From Enoplolaimus lenunculus (Eukaryota > Nematoda > Enoplea > Enoplida > Thoracostomopsidae): DNA of 64,000 bases. The notes beneath the pieces were generated by a model, which had not been told where the DNA came from, searched no databases, and saw only the letters and a list, made by a program, of their open reading frames with translations. The stretch lies in assembly GCA_030248215.1 (NCBI GenBank), contig JASANG010001348.1:62001-126000 (forward strand), read 5' to 3'. Below are positions 1 to 12,100 of the stretch, in pieces (positions within the stretch are counted from its first letter, which is position 1; each line of letters begins with the position of its first letter). Made by a program: the position numbers and the translations under genes.

Positions 1-100
1 ACGGTGACGCACGGCGTCGTACCGGTAACGCACGGTGACGGACGGGTGACGGACAACGCCGGACTGGTGACGGACGGCGCTGGTCGTCCAGTATAACGCA
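1..100. repeat. Right end of GC-rich repeat Q (truncated by window)
   Basis: GC-rich stretch built on ACGGTGACGGACG-like words, ending near AGTATAACGCAAACCC. This resembles the ends of the copies at 6265 and 46200. Its left part is outside the window. Confidence 0.45.
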
Positions 101-175
101 AACCCTAACAATAAAGAAACATGAATCCAAAGGTTTTAGCCGGCTGTCAACTGATTCTGAAGAGACAAATATTAC

Positions 176-810
176 AGCGGAATCTTTTACGGTTTCCCCC
201 CCAGCCCGCGTTTGCCCCAAAATGGTTGGATTCTGAAAATTTTTGCATATTTGAGCCACTCATGACGGTTCCTGATCATTCTACACCTAAAGTTGAATTT
301 TTTAAAATTCTTGTTGTAAAGTACACTAGGTCCCTCCGTTGGGACCGAAAAAAATTGTGTCAAAAGATTGACAACTTATGTATTATTCCATGCAGTTTGC
401 AGAACTGAGTCGAATGTGTAAAAAAAATTTTGCAATCAGACAATTGGTTAACGACTTTATTTAAATAACTGATTTAGCGCGTTGCCAACAATTTGTGATG
501 GCACCAAATCAGTTCTTTGACCATAATTCGTTAACCAACGGTCTAATAACGAAAAATTGTACACCATTGCACTCAGCTAAACAAGTTGCATCGAGCGATA
601 TGCAATTTGTTAAAATTTTTGGCAAATTGTTTTGGGTCTCTTGAGGGGCGCCTTGTCACCTTTAAAACTTGAATTTTTCAAAAATTCAAATATATTCGAG
701 GAATGATCAGTGGACGTCATGAGAAACTCAAATATGCAAAAACTTTCAAATCAAGTCATTTTTGGGCAAACGCGGGCTGGGGGATAACAGAAAAGACTCT
801 TGTCGCGTTT
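176..810. mobile_element. Fold-back element M, copy 1
   Basis: About 140 bp at the left (CCCGCGTTTGCCCCAAAATG..., TTGCATATTTGAGC..., CCTGATCATTC...) recurs as the reverse complement at 660-800. The middle contains GTTAACCAACGG-type words shared with copies at 39925 and 51120. No coding capacity was seen. Confidence 0.6.
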
Positions 811-815
811 AAAAC

Positions 816-1584
816 TATTCTAATTATCCTAAAAGTTGAAGAACCCTGATAGAAACGCTAGTACTTACGTTTTCTTCCTACAGGCTCAAGCCTACGTCTA
901 AACCAAAGCGAAATACATTATGCTAGGTATGCTAAAATCTTAAAATTTCAAAAACTGTGAAAATTCATGTAAGTTGACCCGTCTAAAATACGTTGAAGCT
1001 ATTAATTTTTTAAACATCACATTTTAACTTTATTTGGCTGATAATGAAACATATATACATATATATACATATATATATACTTATATATATACATATATAC
1101 ATATATATGCATATATATTATATATAAATATATAACATGGGTGCATTTTTGTAATTACCACTAATGATAAACATATCTGCTATCGGTTTGGCCTTGTATA
1201 AATGTGAAAGTCTTAAATTTTGAAACTGAAAACACACGCTTCTATGTACACTTGACTAAAAGTTATCGTTTATGTAGTTAAAACTACAATTTGAACTCTA
1301 CGTTACATGCATCCAGTAGTTATCACATGGTAAATCTTTAACTGGAGACCACCGGAACGGTATAAAAGATAACTCTAAATCGTTGTTTCCGGGGCCAACT
1401 GTTTTTTGGTTAAACCATTCACCAAATATATGATTGCAATATTTGTCACAGGGATCATGAACCGATATGGCGGAGGGTGCAACCGGTCCAGTAAAGGTAA
1501 TTTTCAACAAGCTGCTGAACCGCCGTATTTTGTAAATTTTACCCGGTATGGGTTGAGGTCGGCTTACGCACCATTGCACATATT
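816..1584. other. No recognised gene; AT-rich
   Basis: Contains an ATATAC/ATATATAC microsatellite at 1052-1137. No supported gene or family repeat was seen. Confidence 0.5.
1052..1137. repeat. (AT/ATAC) microsatellite
   Basis: Alternating purine-pyrimidine AT and ATAC steps over about 85 bp. Confidence 0.85.
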
Positions 1585-1778
1585 TGTTAGTCGAACAGGA
1601 CAGTTACAGTAGGCAAAGTATATTCCTAAGCCTAAACCTAATTCTAATACTAAAAGTTTAAGTGTAAGAATGCGCTTGTACTTAAGTATAAGTATAAACG
1701 AAAACTAATCTGAAGTTTAGGCTTACTCTGTTGGAGTGTCGCAGAAAAACGTTCCGCCCGTAATCTTTACATGCGCAG
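1585..1778 (+). mobile_element. TTR-C element, degenerate
   Basis: Decayed left end, a few CCTAAG-type units, then the characteristic TCGCAGAAAAACGTTCCGCC...TTTACATG right end of the family. Confidence 0.65.
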
Positions 1779-1982
1779 CGGCTTCGAACGCTATGAAATT
1801 ACTATAATTCTGTTTTGCATTTCTTTGCGCACAGGAAGTAAATTTATACGAAATACCGCGAACGATTATTGATCAAATTACCGGAACCGGAAATTGGTAA
1901 TAAGTAGAGATAAACATAACGTTTAAAGGTACAAGGTTTTGTGCCAATATGATTTTAGTTTGAAAAGTTTACTAGTTGCTTA

Positions 1983-2385
1983 CTGCAGTGACCCGAAGAA
2001 GAGGGGGTAAACAGGGGGAGGTCCCCATTTTGAGTCCCAATCATAAGAAGCCCGTATCTCTAATAAGAGTCCGTAAGCGGACAGAGTCCCTGAACCGTAA
2101 TTAGAGTCCATAGATGTCAATTATCCCTAATTGTGGCATATAAATGACTCCAGGACCAAATAAATTTGAGTTCGAAGCTTTAAAGCGTACTTAAGTCTTG
2201 AAAGTACATTCCTAAGTATAACCTCGCATTATCGCTCAAGCTATTGACACAAGACAAGTAAACGTTTACTTCATGGGTGTTATGTCCAACTAATAAAATA
2301 CAGCCGAGCACGGGTTAAAAATAAGTAACAGTCCGTAACCGACTAACACGGAAGAGTATTGTTTGGAGAGGCCAAATCCCGCATT
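1983..2385 (+). mobile_element. TA-H MITE, right end missing
   Basis: Starts with a variant of CTGTAGTGACCCGAATAAG and follows the family body (GAGTCCGTATCTCTAATAAG..., GTCCGTAACCGA). The right inverted repeat is not present. Confidence 0.65.
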
Positions 2386-2771
2386 TCATTCGGCTCTCAA
2401 TACAGTGCACATAAATTTTGTAGATAGATGAGTAATTTTGTGAGATTATTTTTGTCTAGTCAACCTATTGCTTCCTGATGTGCATTGGTCAAACAACATT
2501 AAGCGAAAAAAAAACGGAATTTATTGTATCCTAAAATGAACGGAAACGGACTCCGATATTAACCCGAAGCTGATATCTGGTTACACCATGTTTTCTAGTC
2601 TTACTTATACGACTGTATTAAGCTAAGTAATTTCTCAATGCGCGATATTTACCCAAATTGTTATAGGTAGTTGTTGCAGTTCTGTAACTAGGTTAAGACG
2701 AAAGAATTAATATTGCTATCAAATAGATCCCCCAAATTATAATAATTTTCTTCAGGCTTAAATTGTTATTG
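2386..2771. other. No recognised feature
   Basis: AT-rich sequence with no open frame or family repeat that I can support. Confidence 0.5.
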
Positions 2772-2972
2772 CACTGCAAAAAATGATGAGTCAAATTGAC
2801 TCTCTCCGAAAGAAAGCTTTTCTTGACTACACAAATTGAGTCAATATTCGAATCCGCCAGAGTCAAATTAAATCGAATTTGACTCAGGCGGAGTCAAATC
2901 TTGACTCAGTTTGTGTAGTAAGGAAAAGCCTATTTCGTAGAGAGTCAATTTGACTTACCATTTATTGCAATG
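2772..2972. mobile_element. INT-D intron-like MITE, copy 1
   Basis: CACTGCAAAAAATG start, CAATG end, flanked by TG/TG. The donor GTGAGT reads ATGAGT and the acceptor CAG reads CAA, so both potential splice sites are lost. Confidence 0.85.
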
Positions 2973-3169
2973 TGAGTTTAGCGTATGAAAAACACAAATG
3001 ACGTTGGCATTTTTCAACCGGAGCCCGTTTTTCTTGAAACGGATATGTAGTTACAGCCTTACAGTGACGTGCCAGGTTTGCGAGGTTGTCCCCCAAACGT
3101 CAATGTGAGGTTCCCTAAAATTAAAACTATTGAATATTCGCTCCAAATGAAAGCGTCGCGTTGCAAAAG

Positions 3170-3426
3170 CGTATTCCTAAGCCTAAGCCTAAGCCTAAGC
3201 ATTACAAAAGCGTAAGCATTACAAAAGCGTATTCCTAAGCCTAAGCCTAAGCCTAAGCGTTACAAAAGCGTATTCCTAAGCCTAAGCCTAAGCCTAAGCC
3301 CTAAGCGTTGCACAAGCGTATTCCTAAACGTAAGTCTAGCCTAAGCAAAAAATGTAGTCTAGAATGTAATCCTACTCTTTTACAGACCCACCAGAAACCA
3401 GGACGGCCCTAAAAGTAACATGGGCC
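3170..3426 (+). mobile_element. TTR-B element, left end decayed
   Basis: Three blocks of CCTAAG units separated by GTTACAAAAGCG-type spacers, then ACAGACCCACCAGAAACC...AGTAACATGGGCC, the family B right end. Confidence 0.75.
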
Positions 3427-4474
3427 AAAGCATCAATAGTATATCCTCGCGAGCGTTAGAGTGCGATGAGAAAGAAATAATTTTTATTTGTATTAAACGA
3501 CAAATTAAATGTTTACTGCAAAAATTTTGTATTTTGATATTTGCGAGGGGGTCTTGTTTGTAAAAACTCCGTTCGGGGGGTGTAAGAGCTATAAAGCCGC
3601 CGTTTTCTTGTCTTTAAATCAAAGACCATTTCTTATAAATAAAATTGACTATAAAAATTTAAAACTTTAGACGCGGTTTTACGTTGATTATTAGAAGAAA
3701 TGTCAGTATAAGCTTGTCCGTCTGCTAAATCAAAAAACTAAATTTTATGTGCTCCATCGTCCAAGGTGCGAAGACTTTTGCTCCACACCCCTACAAAATT
3801 ATCAACCTTGCTTGTAAGTCATTGAAAACCCTTGTATGCCTGTTTTGAAACGTTTTTACCTCGCTAGCAAGGTGAACTGGCTACGAGTCTGCCAGGTTTG
3901 CTTAGATGTTCGCTGTTAGCGTTCGGCTGTTTCGACTTTAACACAAAACGGCTAAATTGAGTTGTCGTTTGAAAGAATTGCGTTCGAGTTACGCATGCAG
4001 TTGTAAGATTGTGTTGCAGTTTGTTTCATAGTCGTCATAAATATCGCAGGGGAAACTTGTACAAATTTAAAACGAGACAGCCCACCGCGCATCCTATTTG
4101 AAGTGTTTTCATTCAATTATTTTTGCCGTATCAACTTTTAAGCGTTAAGTTTGCCTTAAAGGTAAAGAAACTCGCTATGCTGTTTTTAAGTTTTCGTTGG
4201 TAATTTTTCTATTTATGTCTTAGTTTCAGTTTTATTTTATAATATGTCTATGTTGTTTACTGCGGCAAACAGTATATAGGTCGTTAATAGCTGTTCTTGC
4301 AACATTCATTTTACTGGCAGACAACATATCAGCTGAGTAGAAAACTTCTTCGCCGTATTTGAAAAAAATTAGTTTCGCCTTACTAAAATAACCCTCTTCG
4401 GTTTAAAAATTTAGACTCAAATTTAAAAGTTTAAGCATTTTATTTCTGTGGAAAGTCCCACGTTTAACACAATA
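3427..4474. other. No recognised gene; contains a TA-J fragment
   Basis: Positions 3785-3900 match the right two-thirds of repeat TA-J (CAACCTTGCTTGTAAGTCAT...GGCTACGAGTCTG). The rest is AT-rich with no supported feature. Confidence 0.5.
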
Positions 4475-4905
4475 CTGTAGTGACCCGAATAAGAGGAGGA
4501 ACTGATACTTATTTGGCTTCTGTAGAGGATCCCGCCGTTATTCGGTTACGGACTGTGATGTATTTTCAATGAGACCTCCGCGACCCTTCGGTACTGATAT
4601 ATATGCGGTATTGCAACTATTCGTTGAATTAAACGTTTATTTGTCTTGTATCATAAACTTGAGCGATAATGCACGGTTATATTTCGGAATGTTACTATCA
4701 AAGCTTAAGTACGCTTTAAAGTTTCGAAGTCAACTTTATTTGGTCCTGAAGTCATTTATGCGCTACAATTAGGTAAATAATTGACATTTATGGACTCTAA
4801 TTAGGGTTTAATGACTCTATCCGCTTACGTACTTTTATTAGGGATACGGATTCCTATTGATTGCGACTCAAAACGGCGACCTCCCTCTTATTCGGGTCAC
4901 TACAG
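4475..4905 (-). mobile_element. TA-H MITE, complete
   Basis: Inverted ends CTGTAGTGACCCGAATAAG and its complement, flanked by TA on both sides; 431 bp. TA duplication suggests the Tc1/mariner group. No coding. Confidence 0.85.
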
Positions 4906-5338
4906 TAATTACAATTCTAAAACTCGTTGCTTCCATTCATTGCAAACTATATACTTAAACAGAACGAGGTCGTAAATTTAGTTCAGGTTGAAAATTTAAT
5001 ACTCATTCCACTATTTCAAAGTGCACTCATCTGTTGAAAAAAAGCTGAAACTATAAACAAAATTGCTCAAATTTTTGCAGCATTTGAATTACTCATTCAA
5101 AGATTAGCACACTTTCAGTTGAACTAGAGTTTTTGTACAAATTGTTCATCTCAATTGAAAAATATTTTCCTCGGCATGATTTGAAATCGATAATGGCTAA
5201 AGTCTTTTTTCTCGATTTTCGCTTTGGGCCGAGCATGTTAGGGTTTGAGTTTACAGCTTTTATGGTAAATATTTAGTGGAAAATTATTGCAAAAGTTGCA
5301 ATGGCAACTTGCAATTAAACTCAATATCATATACCTAA
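4906..5338. other. No recognised feature
   Basis: AT-rich, no open frame or repeat recognised. Confidence 0.5.
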
Positions 5339-5576
5339 CACTGCAAAAAATGATGAGTCAAATGAACTCTTTCCGAACTAGGCTCTACAGGACTACACAA
5401 ACTGAGTCAAATTCGACTCCACCAGAGTCAAATTCGACTCACTGACTTGCATGTTTGACTCTGGCGGCGTCGAAAGTCGAATTTGACTACGGCGGAGTCG
5501 AATTTTCCCTCAGTTTATGTAGTCAGGAAAAGCCTATTTCGAAGAGAATCAATTTGTCTTACCATTTTTTGCAGTG
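5339..5576. mobile_element. INT-D intron-like MITE, copy 2
   Basis: CACTGCAAAAAATG start and TTTTTTGCAGTG end. The left donor is mutated to ATGAGT; the right acceptor is intact. Confidence 0.85.
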
Positions 5577-5924
5577 TACGTTTAGGCTTAAAAATATGCT
5601 TATACCACTGTCCCACCAATATTCTTTACATTGGCCCCTGTAACTGTAATTCCTGACAAAAATTTAAATTTTATCCTGTATAAATTTTTACTTCAGTCTG
5701 TTTTTTTCGGTTGCTCTCAATTCAACAGATGGTCATCTACCGCTGCCAATCTGCACGTATGGCCATTAATTTTGTATTATTTTTAGCCCACGCGTTATAA
5801 TATCTCGTACGTCACAAATTGTACACTCATGTATATTTTTAATATTTTGATCGGTTTTACGCTAAACATTTTGTTAAATCAAACGGAAACGTACGTTTGA
5901 GCTATTTTCAAATTCTAAACAGTT

Positions 5925-6181
5925 CACTGTAAATTTCAGTGAGTTTGTTTTAACTCACAATGAGTTGAATCACTCAGTCTAAGTTAGGACTATCAGAACT
6001 CAGAATTTTAACTTGATTCAATTCATTATGAGTTAATTAATCACCTCACCCAGAGTCGACTCAACTCAGAGTAAGAATATTAAACTCAACTCTCAGAGTG
6101 AGTTAATCTTTACTGATATTAATTCAAAAATAACCAACTCGCTAGCTGAATTGATTAATCAACTCATTGGAATTGACAGTG
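5925..6181. mobile_element. INT-F intron-like MITE, copy 1
   Basis: CACTGTAAATTTCA then GTGAGT at the left, ATTGACAG then TG at the right, flanked by TT/TT. Body made of ACTCAGAATGAGTT-type inverted words. Both potential splice sites are present. Confidence 0.8.
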
Positions 6182-6264
6182 TTTGTTTACAAGGGCGTCG
6201 CCAGAAAGCTGCGTCGATGTGCGCAACTGCCTGTCGACGCTGGTTCAGCTGTACCCTCTTACTT

Positions 6265-6428
6265 GGGTTGCGCTATACTTGACGTACGGCACCGTCCGTT
6301 ACCGTCCATCACCATAAGTATCGTACGTGTGAGCTATTTGCGTACCATTGTGGACGGTGACGTACGGCGCCGTACGGGTGACGGACCTCCCCGGACGTCG
6401 CCGGACGTCAACAAAAGTATAGTGCAAC
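6265..6428. mobile_element. Repeat Q, copy with inverted ends
   Basis: GGGTTGCGCTATACTT at the left and AAGTATAGTGCAAC at the right form an inverted pair around a GC-rich ACGGTGACG body. Confidence 0.55.
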
Positions 6429-6522
6429 ATTTACATTTGCAACCGTTCAAAATTTTCAATTCATGTTTAATTTTTAATATTCGATTCAGATTTCATAAAC
6501 AGTATTGCTTAAGTTTTGTTGG

Positions 6523-6541
6523 ATTATTATTATTATTATTA

Positions 6542-6589
<48 letters not shown>

Positions 6590-6590
6590 G
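6523..6590. repeat. (TTA)n microsatellite
   Basis: About 22 near-perfect TTA units. The poly-Leu or poly-Tyr frames across it are repeat artefacts. Confidence 0.95.
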
Positions 6591-6763
6591 TTTAATATTG
6601 TCGTTTTGGTGATTGTGTTAAATAGTTCAATTAGAGTAAACAAAGCTGATATTAATTTCTTAAGTATACACATGTGGTTACTACATTGCGAGATGAATTC
6701 AGTCATGAGCTGGCTACGAGTCTGTATTGAACTTTAATTAAAGTATTATAGTAACGGCAAATT

Positions 6764-6984
6764 CGCTGCAAAAAATGGTGAGTCAAATTGACTGTCTCCA
6801 AAATGGGCTTTTCCTGACTACACAAACTGAGTCAAAGTTCGACTCCGCCTGAGTTCAATTCGATTCACTGAATCGCTCAGTGAGTCGAATTTGACTATGG
6901 CGAAGTCGAATTTTGACTCAGTTTGTGTAGTCCGGAAAAGCTTATTTCGGAAATAGTCAATTTGACTCACCATTTTGAGCAGTG
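6764..6984. mobile_element. INT-D intron-like MITE, copy 3
   Basis: CGCTGCAAAAAATG then GTGAGT, ending TTTTGAGCAG then TG, flanked by TT/TT. Both potential splice sites are intact. Confidence 0.85.
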
Positions 6985-7779
6985 TTTAAGCTTTTTGAAT
7001 ATGCGGAATCTCCCAAAAATATATAGAAGCAAGAAAAACACGTTTTACAGGCTTTGGAAAAAACCAGTTGGGTATCGATGTTCAAAAACTCGTTTCTCTG
7101 GCTATCGTCGCTCACAAGATACCATCATATGACACATACGCCTCCATATACCAAAACTGCTACAGTAAATTAAATTAGCAGTTGAATTTCAGCTGCTGAA
7201 ACCGTTTAATACACAACCCCTGCGAGCATAATTTTCCGCGAAAAAACTTGCAATGAAATTTCTTGTATTTTACCGTTGTTTATTTTTCGTATTTTTAAGT
7301 TTCCTACAACTATGAAAGTTTGGATATTGAAGAAACTGTGACAGATGAGTTTAAAATATTATGCTTCGATATGTAAAAAACAGCCACTCTTGTATTTCTG
7401 GCAAAAATTCTAGCAACGGGGACAGGTTGCAGGAATTAGACACTGCTTTTATAGTGAGTGTGCATCTGTAACGAGTTAAAACCATGCTAATTTTGCAAAA
7501 AATGGCCAAAACATTACAGCATAAAATTAAAGGACACTATAACTTGCCAATTACAGAGCCGTTTACTGGCTGGGGGGGCGGATAGACCGTCAAACCAGGT
7601 TGTCTAAAAATGTATTATATTTTTGTACTATGGGTGTGTGCACCGTTATTATTAATTTAGTCGTTATTATTTGTAATGAGTTGTGTCATAAAATGCATAT
7701 AATTTCACTAGAATTTGTGAAATTATAACAAAATGCTGAATTGTATCTTGAACAGTGAGACAGTTGAGTTCGCAGCGAG
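6985..7779. other. No recognised feature
   Basis: AT-rich region with short open frames only; nothing supported. Confidence 0.5.
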
Positions 7780-8043
7780 CACTGTAAATTCCAATGAGTT
7801 GATTAATCAATTCACGAAAAGATTTCGTTATTTCTGGTTATTTCTGAGTTAATAACTATAAACATTAACTCTCTCTGAGCTGATTTAATTCTGGTGGGTT
7901 AGTTGATCAGTTAACTCAGAATGAGTTCAATCAATTCAGAATTCTGAGTTCTGAAAGACCTAATTTAGAGCTCAGACCACTAAGTGGATTCATCTCATTC
8001 TGAGTTAAAATCAACTCACTGAAATTTACACTGAGTTACAAGT
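7780..8043. mobile_element. INT-F intron-like MITE, copy 2
   Basis: CACTGTAAATTCCA start and ATTTACACTG end, flanked by AG/AG. Left GTGAGT reads ATGAGT and the right CAG is lost. Confidence 0.8.
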
Positions 8044-8372
8044 CAGGAGTGTAAGGAACGATTAGGCTTCAGGTAATTCTTTTGCCAATCATAAGTCTAC
8101 GCGCAACCAGAAGCCTACGCCTGTGCGAGAAATGTACAAGATGCGTGTTTTCGTATTGTTAGATTTTTTAACCAAAACTAAAAATGTACGTCTATAGACC
8201 ATAAACTACCTAATCAAAAACGACAATAATGATCGAAAGTTTTCCACCCTTCGCTGGCCATTTAATACGTTCGACAGGTGACTGTGCTTATCAGCGAACA
8301 CAACTGGAGTCGTTTTATGCACTACAATTTGGGATAATTGACATTTAACCCGCTTTTATTCATAGAAAATTT
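8044..8372. other. No recognised feature
   Basis: No gene or family repeat recognised. The last 8 bp (GAAAATTT) are the target duplication of the next element. Confidence 0.5.
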
Positions 8373-8563
8373 GGCCAATGTTACTTTAAGGGGCGTATCA
8401 GCAAATTAAGCGCGTTCCAAAGCCTAAACCTAAGCCTAAGCGTTGCAAAAATGTGGTCCTAAGCCTAAACCTAAGCCTAAGCAAAAAAATGTAATCCATA
8501 GTCTAAACCTACTGTTTTATAGACCCATCAGAAACCTGGACGCTCCATAAAGTAACATGGGCC
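8373..8563 (+). mobile_element. TTR-B element with perfect target duplication
   Basis: GGCCAATG...CATGGGCC ends, short CCTAAG array, GAAAATTT on both sides (8/8). Confidence 0.92.
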
Positions 8564-8665
8564 GAAAATTTTAAAGCCAAAAATGTAATTCATAGTCTAA
8601 ACCTACTTTTTATAGACCCACCAGAAACCTGGGCGCTCCTTAAAGTAACATGGGCCGAAAATTTT
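8564..8665 (+). repeat. Partial tandem copy of the TTR-B right half plus flank
   Basis: Repeats the last 90 bp of the preceding element (AAAAATGTAATTCATAG...AACATGGGCC) and again its GAAAATTT flank. It therefore arose by local duplication after insertion, not by a second insertion. Confidence 0.75.
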
Positions 8666-8714
8666 AAATTTTTAAACTATTTCTATGGTGGCGATGTCTC
8701 CCTCGCCTTTCATC

Positions 8715-8989
8715 CCCTTCTCAACAAGAGTTGACTCAGAGTAACTCAGCGCAATGTGCGCCCTGTGTATAGTGCACTAATGACCAATACATTGTGCATA
8801 ACAATTCCTACACGTGTATGCAGTATAAAATCTCCACAAGACGTATATAAAGCACCAACTTAGGCTCAAGCATTCAGATGCTTTTGCTGAGCGGTGGTGG
8901 TAAACGTCTCGCACTCCAGTCATCGCTGTTCGAACAATAGCATGAAACAAATCTCAGATTAAAACAAAAAATATTCATGTAAGAAAGGG
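8715..8989 (+). mobile_element. PB-E MITE with tRNA-like segment, copy 1
   Basis: CCCCTTCTCA start, TAAGAAAGGG end followed by a mutated TTAA. Contains GCTGAGCGGTGG...TGTTCGAAC, a decayed A-box/B-box pair. Lies about 130 bp before the TPM gene's ATG and may contribute to its upstream region. Confidence 0.65.
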
Positions 8990-9122
8990 TTCAATTGCTG
9001 CAGTGTATAGTGAAAATAATTTCAGATTTTGTATAACTTTATAAACTCATGCAATAGACTATACACCGTGGCGTTATTCAACTAATATTGCTCATAGAAG
9101 CAATTTAGGACCAACTCAAAAT

Positions 9123-12100
9123 ATGCCGTTTGTCTCGTTCCTTGCCATTCTACTGGTTGTGTTCGCCTGTCAGACCAATTCGCAACAAAACAACGGGAGT
9201 CCATGGGATGCGTTTGAAAAGTGCGCATCGTTTTTGCCTGAAAATGGACGTCGTGTACGCATGATATGTGATCCGTACGAACAGTTGCAACCGGAACAAC
9301 AAGAAAATGTATTTAAACAAGCGTTGTTTCTTCAAAATGATTTGCCGTGTCCGTGTCAAGAATGTCCGGGTGGAAGCTATGAGCTGTTAGTGGTTGTGAG
9401 CCGAAACTTTGATGACAGGTAAGCTACAAAAATATATTTAGGAGTCGTTGCTGATTTTAGATGCCGCGTTTGCCAAGGGCGTCTCGACGAGGGGTCTTGG
9501 GGGCCGTGCTACACCACCCAAATTAGACTGGTTTCTCTCCAGATAGACTCGGTCTAAAAGTAAACAATCTATGCCTAAGTAAGTAAAAAAATTGTCTAAA
9601 GTTTAAGCGTACTGTATTGCAGTCTCGCAGAAAAACGTTCCGCTCCTAATCTTTACATCGGACAAAAAAATAGCCAACGTACACGAGTGATGTCGGGTTT
9701 ACGGAGCATTCTATGGTTTTGCCAATTTTTGCGTCATATTTTATTCTCTGTGAACGCATTATCCACCGTTGCCAACATGGCATTTGGACTTTGTTTGGTG
9801 TAAAATTTTGTATTAAATTCGAGTGTTTCCTTCAGGTTGAAAATATATTGGATTCAATTTTCATTACGAATTTTACCAAATATTATTTTTTAATTATTTG
9901 TTTACACTTTTGAACGATTTCAAAAAACATCTGCAAAGAATGATGTATTCAGTTTTTTAAAATTTACCCCCTCGGTAACGGGCCCGTAACCAAGGGGGGG
10001 ACAGGGGGTGCGTAGCCTCTCGTGGAAAAATTTGGCCCCATAAAAAATTTTCAACCTTGCTTACAAGTGATTGAAAACCCGTGATTGCCTCTCCTGAAAA
10101 TTTTTTAGCCCCCCCCCCCAGCATGGTGAGCTGGCTACGGGCCTGCTCAGTAAATGGCGACTAACCTTGAAAACCAAGCGAATACACATTGGGGGGGAAG
10201 GGTGTAATTGGTTTTCATTATTAGTCGCTAAAATAGCGGACATTATATCAATTCAATTTTAGAAATGATTTTTTCAAATTCGCAAAAATATTTTAAATTT
10301 TGAAAAAATATGAATTGTTTTCCCATCGAATGAAAAATTAATTGGTAATTGTACGAATTGTGACGTTTAAAATTAATGTGCAGATACAATGAGCTGTATT
10401 TTGTCTGGCTGATAGACAAATTATTGCGTCAAAGAGCAACGAATGTTCCGAAACGTTGCCACAAACAGGGACCCTATTCTCAGTTGTACATAGGGACTGC
10501 CTTATCGATATTGCTATGCGCCATAATGGCCATGTTTGGCCCCAGAAACTTTGTTCTTTAACGAAAAATCATCAGTAAAACTTTTCGATTTTACACAGGT
10601 ACCAACCATGTCCGTAACAGTATGTTAAAAACAGCATAAGCTCTCTTTTGATATATTTGTCATAGAGATTTTAGGTTTTTTAGTTTGAAACACAAGAACT
10701 TACCCTTGAAATGTGTATATGACGCCAACCTACCCTTTGTATTTCTACACTCATGGCTTAAGAAAATTAGTTCAATAGAATAAAAAACTAAATAAATATA
10801 GTTTTCGAAGCAATCAGCCAATAAAAATCGAATAACTGTATGTGGCCAATATTGAAAGCAAGACAGCGTTAAAATAATACTACAATGGGCAAACTTTTTG
10901 CTTCCTTTATAAATCTTCCGGCCCCCCTGCCTCTAAATAACCGTTCTTGGTTGCTAGCGCGGGCCCGTAGCCAATGGGGCTCAGGGGGGCTCAGCCCCAT
11001 AGGAAAAATCCCCCCCAAGAATATTTTCAACCTTGCTTGTATCTCATTCAAAACCCTTGAATGCCCCTCCTGAAAACTTCTTAGCCCCTCCAGGTTAGCT
11101 GGCTACGGGTCTGGTGCTAGGGGGGGACTCAGCCGTAATGAAGAAATTTTTGCCCCCTCAACAATATTTTCAACCTTGCTTGTAAGTCATTGAATCCCTT
11201 TAAATACCCCTCCTGAACAACTTTTAGCCCTCCATCCCTAGCAAGGTGAGCTGGCTACGAGCCGGTGCTAGTGTTTGCTCTAATTGTTAGCTACAGGCAG
11301 GCTTCAGTGAAAAAATAAACAACTGCTACAAAAAAATTCGAAACTCCATTGAAACCGTGTTTTTATCGTTTCAAAAGAACATTCTTCACTGACTTAAAAA
11401 CACCATACTTTTTTCGTATTTCAGTGATCAAAATGATGTTGCTCAACGAATTTTTGACGCTGCTCAGCTGTCGCCATTGAATGGTTGCCAAAACGGGCTT
11501 TTAATCATTAATGGCGTCGACGATGGTCAAATATTTGTCAAACAAGGCGGTGTACTTAGTCAAACAATTCAAGGTACGATTGGTTTATTGTCGTAAGGCT
11601 CTTGTACACTTTTACTCGCGAACTTCGGTTTAGGCACGGGCTTTTAATGTTTTAGGTTTAGGAAAAAGCAGTTTTAAGCCTAATCCGACGATTTAACTTT
11701 AAATGTGAAGGGAAGCGTACAAGAGCCCGAATATTCAGCAATACGAGCACGTAGCTATAATAGACTAGGGGTCAGTGTCGGAGCAGGCTAGGGTGGGTAT
11801 TTGTGGAAATATAAAATGGTTGATTCAACTGAAAAAGAGTTCGACAAATAGAAAGTTAAATCAACCATTTTATATTTCCACAGTACTCCTCGAAATTCCA
11901 GGGTGGGGGCCCCTTGTGATAATTAAAATATGTTTCAAATTTTTGTATTGGGCCTCTCCTCTTTGGGGTGCAGCCACCCATATGGAGGGTACAGGAGGTT
12001 GCTGCTCTGTCCTTGCTAGGGAGTTCTCACACTCCGTAGAAAATCTTCAGCTTCACTTAGACAGATTTTAGGTTCGTTTTTAAGTTTTGTAAAATTTATG

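Noticed and set aside
6167-6737. Frames with poly-Leu and poly-Tyr
   Set aside because: Produced by the (TTA)n microsatellite and the GC-rich repeat Q.
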